NCBI GenBank assembly: GCA_003151655.1
Contig: PLYB01000122.1
Coordinates: forward strand, 2,939-13,592
Source: Gallionellaceae bacterium
Lineage (GTDB): Bacteria; Pseudomonadota; Gammaproteobacteria; Burkholderiales; Gallionellaceae
Reading direction: 5' to 3'
DNA length: 10,654 nt
A program made the translations under genes and the position numbers. Positions 7,217-10,654 of the stretch are shown piece by piece (position 1 is the first letter of the stretch; each line of letters starts with the position of its first letter). The notes beneath the pieces are model-generated. The model saw nothing but the letters and a program-made list of their open reading frames with translations, searched no databases and had not been told where the DNA came from.

Positions 7217-8513
7217 CACCTCCTTTTACCTCGAACGACGCCAGCGCCTGCTCAGCAAGATGCAGCAAGGCATTGCCGTCGTCCCAACCGCGCCGGAAGC
7301 CACGCGCAATGCCGATACGCATTACGATTATCGCTTCGACAGTCATTTTTATTACCTGAGCAATTTCACCGAACCGGAGTCGGTATTGGTTTTGCTTGCA
7401 GGAGAAAAACCACAAAGTATTCTTTTCTGCCGCGAGAAAAATCTGGAAAAAGAAATATGGGATGGCTTCCGTTTTGGTTATGACGCGGCACGTGAGCAGT
7501 TTGCTTTCGATGCCGCTTATCCTATCGAACAACTGGACGAAAAGCTCATCGAGTTGATGGGAAACCAACCAGTTTTGTTTTATCCGATTGGCGCAGATGC
7601 CGTTTGGGATGCGCGCATCATCAAGTCGCGCGAAGCAGTGAAAGCAAAAGCACGCAACGGCATTCGCGCACCGACTGAGCTTCGCGATGTGCGCGAATTA
7701 CTCAATGAGATGCGTTTATTCAAAGATACGCATGAATTAGACATCATGCGTCGTTCGGCAAAGATTTCCTGCGATGCGCATCGCCGTGCCATGCGCAGCA
7801 CCCGCCCCGACATGTTTGAATATGAAATTGAAGCTGAGTTGCTGCATGAATTTTGCCGCCACAGCGCGCGTCATCCGGCTTATACCAGCATCGTTGCGGG
7901 CGGCGCGAACGCATGCACACTGCACTACGTCGGCAACCGTGCGTGTCTGCAAGATGGCGACCTGTTGTTGATCGATGCCGGTTGTGAACTTGACGGTTAT
8001 GCCTCAGACATCACCCGCACGTTTCCGGTGAACGGAAAATTCAATCCGGCGCAAAAAGACCTGTACGAAATCGTTCTGGCCGCGCAAGCCGCCGCGATTA
8101 GCGCCGCAATACCCGGCAACACATGGAACATGCCGCACGATGCCGCCTTGCGTGAATTGGCACGCGGCTTCATCGATCTCAAGCTATGTCACGGCAGTGT
8201 AGAGTCGGTGCTTGAAACCGAGAGTTATAAGCAGTTTTACATGCACCGTACCGGACACTGGCTGGGTATGGACGTACACGATGTCGGCGAATATAAAATT
8301 GGCGACCAGTGGCGACCTTTGCAAGCGGGGATGACACTCACCGTCGAGCCCGGTTGTTACATTCGCCCTGCCGACAACGTGCCGCCTGAACTGTGGAATA
8401 TCGGCATTCGCATCGAAGACGATATACTCATCACGGCCCAAGGCAACGAAGTGCTAACGCAAGCTGCGCCGAAGACCGTCAACGAGATTGAGGAGGTCAT
8501 GCGTCATGAGTGA
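7209..8513 (+). CDS. pepP: Xaa-Pro aminopeptidase P
   Basis: Aminopeptidase P removes the N-terminal residue from peptides whose second residue is proline, using a two-manganese centre in the cytoplasm. The 434-residue product has an N-terminal AMP_N domain (about 5-135) and a C-terminal pita-bread (M24) domain (about 175-420). All five expected metal ligands are visible: D256 (LLLIDAG), D267 (ASDITRTFP), H350 (TGHWLGMDVHD), E380 (LTVEPG) and E403 (IRIEDD), matching D260, D271, H354, E383 and E406 of E. coli PepP. The start at 7209 gives the family-typical MSDTSFYLERRQRLL beginning and overlaps the murU stop by 8 bases; no Shine-Dalgarno is visible, so translation is probably coupled. A longer reading from 7143 would lie wholly inside murU. 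The pairing pepP-ubiH is also found in E. coli. Confidence 0.96.
   Translation: MSDTSFYLERRQRLLSKMQQGIAVVPTAPEATRNADTHYDYRFDSHFYYLSNFTEPESVLVLLAGEKPQSILFCREKNLEKEIWDGFRFGYDAAREQFAFDAAYPIEQLDEKLIELMGNQPVLFYPIGADAVWDARIIKSREAVKAKARNGIRAPTELRDVRELLNEMRLFKDTHELDIMRRSAKISCDAHRRAMRSTRPDMFEYEIEAELLHEFCRHSARHPAYTSIVAGGANACTLHYVGNRACLQDGDLLLIDAGCELDGYASDITRTFPVNGKFNPAQKDLYEIVLAAQAAAISAAIPGNTWNMPHDAALRELARGFIDLKLCHGSVESVLETESYKQFYMHRTGHWLGMDVHDVGEYKIGDQWRPLQAGMTLTVEPGCYIRPADNVPPELWNIGIRIEDDILITAQGNEVLTQAAPKTVNEIEEVMRHE
8491..8496 (+). promoter_or_regulatory. Strong Shine-Dalgarno deciding the ubiH start
   Basis: AGGAGG lies inside the last codons of pepP, nine bases before the ATG at 8506-8508. A nearer ATG at 8499-8501 is in another frame, and the upstream TTG at 8488 would overlap the site itself, so 8506 is the supported start. 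It is the best ribosome binding site in the plus-strand operon. Confidence 0.8.
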
Positions 8514-9663
8514 GCTCTGCGACATCGCCATCATCGGCGGCGGCCCTGTTGGCACCGCGCTGGCACTGGCACTGCGCGATAGCGGGTTAAACATAGTAGT
8601 GTTGGAAGCGCGCAAACCTGAAGTACAAAATACCGACCCGCGCGCACTGGCTTTGTCTTACGGCAGCCGCTTGTTACTCGACAAACTCGGCGTGTGGCGA
8701 CAAATCGAGCAGGTCTCCCCTATCAAAACTATTCATGTTTCGCAAAAGGACACTCCCTGCGTCGCTTATTTGTATGCCTCGGAAATGAAAGTGCCCGAAC
8801 TCGGCTACGTATTGCCTTATCCCGCCCTGCAAGCTGCACTGCATCAAACTTTGTTGCAAACCGAAGTCCACTATCTGGAAGATGCCACGGTAAATCATCT
8901 GGATAGCGCGGCGGAGGGGGCAACTATTAGCTATCAACATGAGGGTCGGGAGCAGCAGCTCCAAGCGCGCCTCGCCGTGGTTGCCGATGGCGGCAAATTA
9001 CTCGCAGAATCTCACCCGCCTAAAGTCAGTGGGTACGGGCAAAGTGCGGTCATTGCCCACGTTACCTGCACCACACCGCAGGCCGATACCGCATTCGAAC
9101 GCTTCACTACCCAAGGCCCCGTCGCTCTACTGCCTTATAAAGACGGCTATGAGATCGTTTGGACCGGCAGCCATGCTCAAGCCGAACAAATGCTGCAATG
9201 GGATGACGCGACCTTTCTGGCGGAACTGCACGCGCACTTCGGTGATGCCGTCGGCGAATTTTTGAGCGTCGGCAAACGCAGCAGTTTTCCGTTGCGCCTG
9301 AAGCGTGCCCCCGACACCACGCTGCCGCATACCGTTCTTATAGGCAATGCCGCGCAAACTTTGCATCCGGTCGCCGGCCAAGGTTTCAATATGGGCGTGC
9401 GCGATGCCTGGGAGCTGGCGCGGGTGATCTTACGGGCACCGCCTGCCGCACTCGGCTCAGCCACTATGCTGGCGAATTACCGCAGTTCGCGTTTTTTGGA
9501 TCGCAATGCCGGAATCGGCTTCACGGACGGCCTGGTGCGCATCTTTTCCAACGATCTGCCACTGCTCAACACAGGGCGCGGCTGGGCGATTTCGGTACTG
9601 GAGCGCCTGCCGTTTGCCAAAAAATTCGTGGCAAAACGCATGATGTTCGGAGCGAACGGCTAA
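8506..9663 (+). CDS. ubiH: Ubiquinone-ring hydroxylase, UbiH/UbiI/UbiF family (UbiH-like)
   Basis: This FAD-dependent aromatic hydroxylase probably adds one of the ring oxygens during ubiquinone synthesis, acting with the membrane-associated Ubi complex. The 385-residue product has the Rossmann dinucleotide motif IIGGGPVGTALAL (9-21) followed by the acidic E34 that binds ribose, DPRALALSYGS (44-54), the DG-type motif AVVADGG (157-163) and the second FAD motif GNAAQTLHPVAGQGFNMGVRDAW (starting at 280, shown here in two parts: GNAAQTLHPVAG and QGFNMGVRDAW). The GNAAQ form, rather than GDAAH, is the one seen in E. coli UbiH, which together with the pepP neighbour favours UbiH over UbiI or UbiF. 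Which ring position it hydroxylates cannot be read from sequence, since hydroxylase specificity varies among proteobacteria. The start overlaps pepP by 8 bases and has a strong Shine-Dalgarno. It appears to be the last gene of the amgK operon. Confidence 0.9.
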   Translation: MSELCDIAIIGGGPVGTALALALRDSGLNIVVLEARKPEVQNTDPRALALSYGSRLLLDKLGVWRQIEQVSPIKTIHVSQKDTPCVAYLYASEMKVPELGYVLPYPALQAALHQTLLQTEVHYLEDATVNHLDSAAEGATISYQHEGREQQLQARLAVVADGGKLLAESHPPKVSGYGQSAVIAHVTCTTPQADTAFERFTTQGPVALLPYKDGYEIVWTGSHAQAEQMLQWDDATFLAELHAHFGDAVGEFLSVGKRSSFPLRLKRAPDTTLPHTVLIGNAAQTLHPVAGQGFNMGVRDAWELARVILRAPPAALGSATMLANYRSSRFLDRNAGIGFTDGLVRIFSNDLPLLNTGRGWAISVLERLPFAKKFVAKRMMFGANG

Positions 9664-9680
9664 TCTTCCAAATGCGGCAC

Positions 9681-9707
9681 TAAAGTTTTTATTACTTCGG
9701 TCGATAA
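9681..9707 (+). promoter_or_regulatory. Sigma-28 (FliA) flagellar-class promoter
   Basis: TAAAGTTT (9681-9688), an 11-base spacer, then GTCGATAA (9700-9707) match the FliA consensus TAAAGTTT-N11-GCCGATAA with a single mismatch and exact spacing. The expected transcript start is near 9713-9716, giving a short leader that contains the ribosome binding site at 9723-9727 of the small gene starting at 9736. The site is 18 bases after the ubiH stop, so it is well placed to give the small gene its own transcription. The link to FliA is inferred from the consensus; a FliA gene is not in the window. Confidence 0.8.
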
Positions 9708-9735
9708 TCACTTACCTTCTTCAGGAGTACATATT

Positions 9736-9912
9736 ATGGATGCCTCCATCATACATACTAGAGCCACCGTTCAATCCAACACCGATGCGGCTGGAATGAC
9801 GGTATTGAGGAAAGCCATTGAGATTGAGCCGGAGTCAGCTCTTCAGCTAATTTCAGAGAGCACCGGGAATCTGCCCAATCATTTGGGTCAGAATATCAAT
9901 ACGACCGCATAA
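9736..9912 (+). CDS. Small YjfB-like putative motility protein
   Basis: A 58-residue protein beginning MDASIIHTRA and ending LGQNINTTA. It has no signal peptide, membrane segment or cysteine; the middle (about 20-42, VLRKAIEIEPESALQLIS) looks helical. The length, the MD start, the central VLRKAIEI-type helix and the GQNINTTA tail resemble the YjfB family of small proteins annotated as putative motility proteins (recognised by eye, not searched). The start is well supported by AGGAG at 9723-9727, eight bases before ATG, and by the sigma-28-type promoter just upstream, which independently points to the flagellar regulon. The molecular role of the family is not known to me. It stands alone, about 70 bases after ubiH, and is followed by a palindromic element before the convergent livF. 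Confidence 0.8.
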   Translation: MDASIIHTRATVQSNTDAAGMTVLRKAIEIEPESALQLISESTGNLPNHLGQNINTTA

Positions 9913-9939
9913 GACAAATAGTCCATATCTTCGCAAACT

Positions 9940-10021
9940 AAACCCCTCCAAACCTCCCCTTATCAGGGGAGGCTTAAAGGCTTTCCCCCCTGACAAGGGG
10001 GGACTGAGGGGGTTGGTTTTT
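9940..10021. repeat. GC-rich palindromic intergenic element with two hairpins
   Basis: Two perfect stem-loops sit side by side. The first is CCTCCCCT (9953-9960), loop TATC, AGGGGAGG (9965-9972). The second is TCCCCCC (9984-9990), loop TGACAA, GGGGGGA (9997-10003). They are enclosed by outer arms AACCCCTC (9941-9948) and GAGGGGGTT (10006-10014), which pair with one bulged G, so the whole can fold as a cruciform or three-way structure. It resembles the REP-like intergenic palindromes scattered in many bacterial genomes. Only one copy is in this window, so dispersal is not shown. Confidence 0.75.
9984..10021 (+). terminator. Possible terminator after the small motility gene
   Basis: The GC-rich hairpin 9984-10003 and the outer arm are followed by TTTTT at 10017-10021, which would suit rho-independent termination of rightward transcripts from the sigma-28 unit. 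The T-run is 13 bases beyond the second hairpin, so it fits the larger outer-arm fold better than the single hairpin. The palindrome may also stop leftward transcription from livF, although only a T3 follows in that direction. Function is inferred from position between convergent genes. Confidence 0.45.
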
Positions 10022-10034
10022 GCGTTACAAGGTA

Positions 10035-10654
10035 CTACCCCAAATAAGCCGCCAGCACTCGTTCATTTTTAGATAGCTCTTCGGGTGTGCCCTCGATGGC
10101 GATGCGGCCATGTTCCAGCACATAAGCGTAGTCCGCCACTTCCAACGCGCTCTTGGCAAACTGCTCCACTAGCAGCATGGTGATGCCCGCTTCTTTGAGT
10201 TTGTTGATGATGCCGAATACTTCTTGCACGATCACCGGAGCCAATCCCATAGAGGGCTCGTCCAGTAAAATAATTTTTGGATTGGCCATCAACGCGCGCC
10301 CGATGGCCAGCATCTGCTGTTCACCGCCCGACAGCGTGCCTGCCGCCTGTTTTCTTCTTTCCAGCAGACGCGGAAACAACGCATAGACCTTATCCAAGTC
10401 GCCACTAGCTTGGGCGGCAAAGCCAAAAACTTTAGGCAAACGCGTATAGGCACCAAGCAGCAGATTATCCTCAACCGACAAGGGGGCAAATATTTTGCGC
10501 CCTTCCGGCGAATGCGCCAAGCCAAGACGGGCGATCCTAGACGCTTCCAAGTGCTGTACTTCCTTGCCCTCCAGCAGCACTTTGCCTTGAGAGGGTTTCA
10601 ATATTCCAGACAGTACGCGCATGGCAGTGGTCTTGCCTGCGCCATTGGCACCGA
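10035..10654 (-). CDS. livF: Branched-chain amino-acid ABC transporter ATPase LivF-type, 5' end missing
   Basis: This is the ATP-binding subunit that powers import of branched-chain amino acids or related compounds at the inner membrane, working with LivG, LivH, LivM and a periplasmic binding protein. About 205 residues are visible, running in from the right edge; roughly 30 N-terminal residues lie outside. Walker A GANGAGKTT is coded at 10652-10626, the LivF-type segment GLAHSPEGRKIFAPLSVEDNL follows (in two halves, GLAHSPEGRK and IFAPLSVEDNL), then the ABC signature LSGGEQQ (from 10334) and Walker B IILLDEPSMGL (from 10274). The switch region reads LLVEQFA, where LivF proteins usually have VEQNA rather than the common H-loop histidine. 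The tail VLAAYLG is typical. The ATG at 10622 is internal and not the start. A urea-transport UrtE is the main alternative, but the motif wording fits LivF better. The stop TAG is at 10037-10035. Confidence 0.88.
   Translation of the reverse strand, partial: GANGAGKTTAMRVLSGILKPSQGKVLLEGKEVQHLEASRIARLGLAHSPEGRKIFAPLSVEDNLLLGAYTRLPKVFGFAAQASGDLDKVYALFPRLLERRKQAAGTLSGGEQQMLAIGRALMANPKIILLDEPSMGLAPVIVQEVFGIINKLKEAGITMLLVEQFAKSALEVADYAYVLEHGRIAIEGTPEELSKNERVLAAYLG

Noticed and set aside
8488..8505. Upstream TTG start giving ubiH six extra residues
   Set aside because: The extra codons contain the AGGAGG ribosome binding site itself, and the ATG at 8506 gives the normal N-terminus just before the FAD motif.
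9613..9635. Inverted repeat TTTGCCA...TGGCAAA near the end of ubiH
   Set aside because: It lies inside the coding region, its loop is 9 bases and no T-run follows, so there is no support for a terminator.
1..10654. A novel defence, toxin-antitoxin, biosynthetic or mobile system
   Set aside because: All long frames are assigned to well-known housekeeping families with intact key residues, and no integrase, transposase, reverse transcriptase, CRISPR repeats or unexplained multi-gene block is present.

Overview
The window reads as the chromosome of a Gram-negative proteobacterium, most likely a betaproteobacterium. It carries lipopolysaccharide-export, outer-membrane-chaperone and ubiquinone genes. 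The order lptD-surA-pdxA-rsmA with amgK-murU divergent from lptD is also known from Pseudomonas. The finer assignment (something like Nitrosomonadales/Gallionellaceae) is inference from general protein character, not a demonstrated match. Base composition and codon use look even across the main genes, and there are no transposases, integrases, phage genes, CRISPR arrays or structural RNA genes.

Left part, minus strand (positions 71-5433): a tight operon transcribed leftwards, lptD -> surA -> pdxA -> rsmA. LptD inserts lipopolysaccharide into the outer membrane. SurA is the periplasmic chaperone that helps LptD and other beta-barrel proteins fold. PdxA makes a pyridoxal-phosphate precursor and RsmA methylates 16S rRNA. 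surA/pdxA and pdxA/rsmA overlap by 4 bases each, indicating translational coupling. The 70 bases beyond rsmA hold nothing I can assign.

Middle part, plus strand (5494-9663): a second tight operon, amgK -> murU -> pepP -> ubiH, diverges from lptD across only 60 bases. AmgK and MurU form the peptidoglycan-recycling shortcut MurNAc -> MurNAc-1-phosphate -> UDP-MurNAc. PepP is an Xaa-Pro aminopeptidase and UbiH a flavin ubiquinone-ring hydroxylase. murU/pepP and pepP/ubiH each overlap by 8 bases.

Right part (9664-10654): a small separate unit. A near-consensus sigma-28 (FliA) flagellar promoter stands in front of a 58-codon gene with a good ribosome binding site. Its product resembles the small YjfB-type 'putative motility protein' family. 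It is followed by an 80-base GC-rich palindromic element with two perfect hairpins. The C-terminal part of a LivF-type branched-chain amino-acid ABC transporter ATPase then comes in from the right edge on the minus strand, its 5' end outside the window.

Most of the window is conserved housekeeping sequence. The items most worth a second look are the sigma-28/small-motility-gene unit and the palindromic intergenic element. I see no convincing evidence of a wholly new system.
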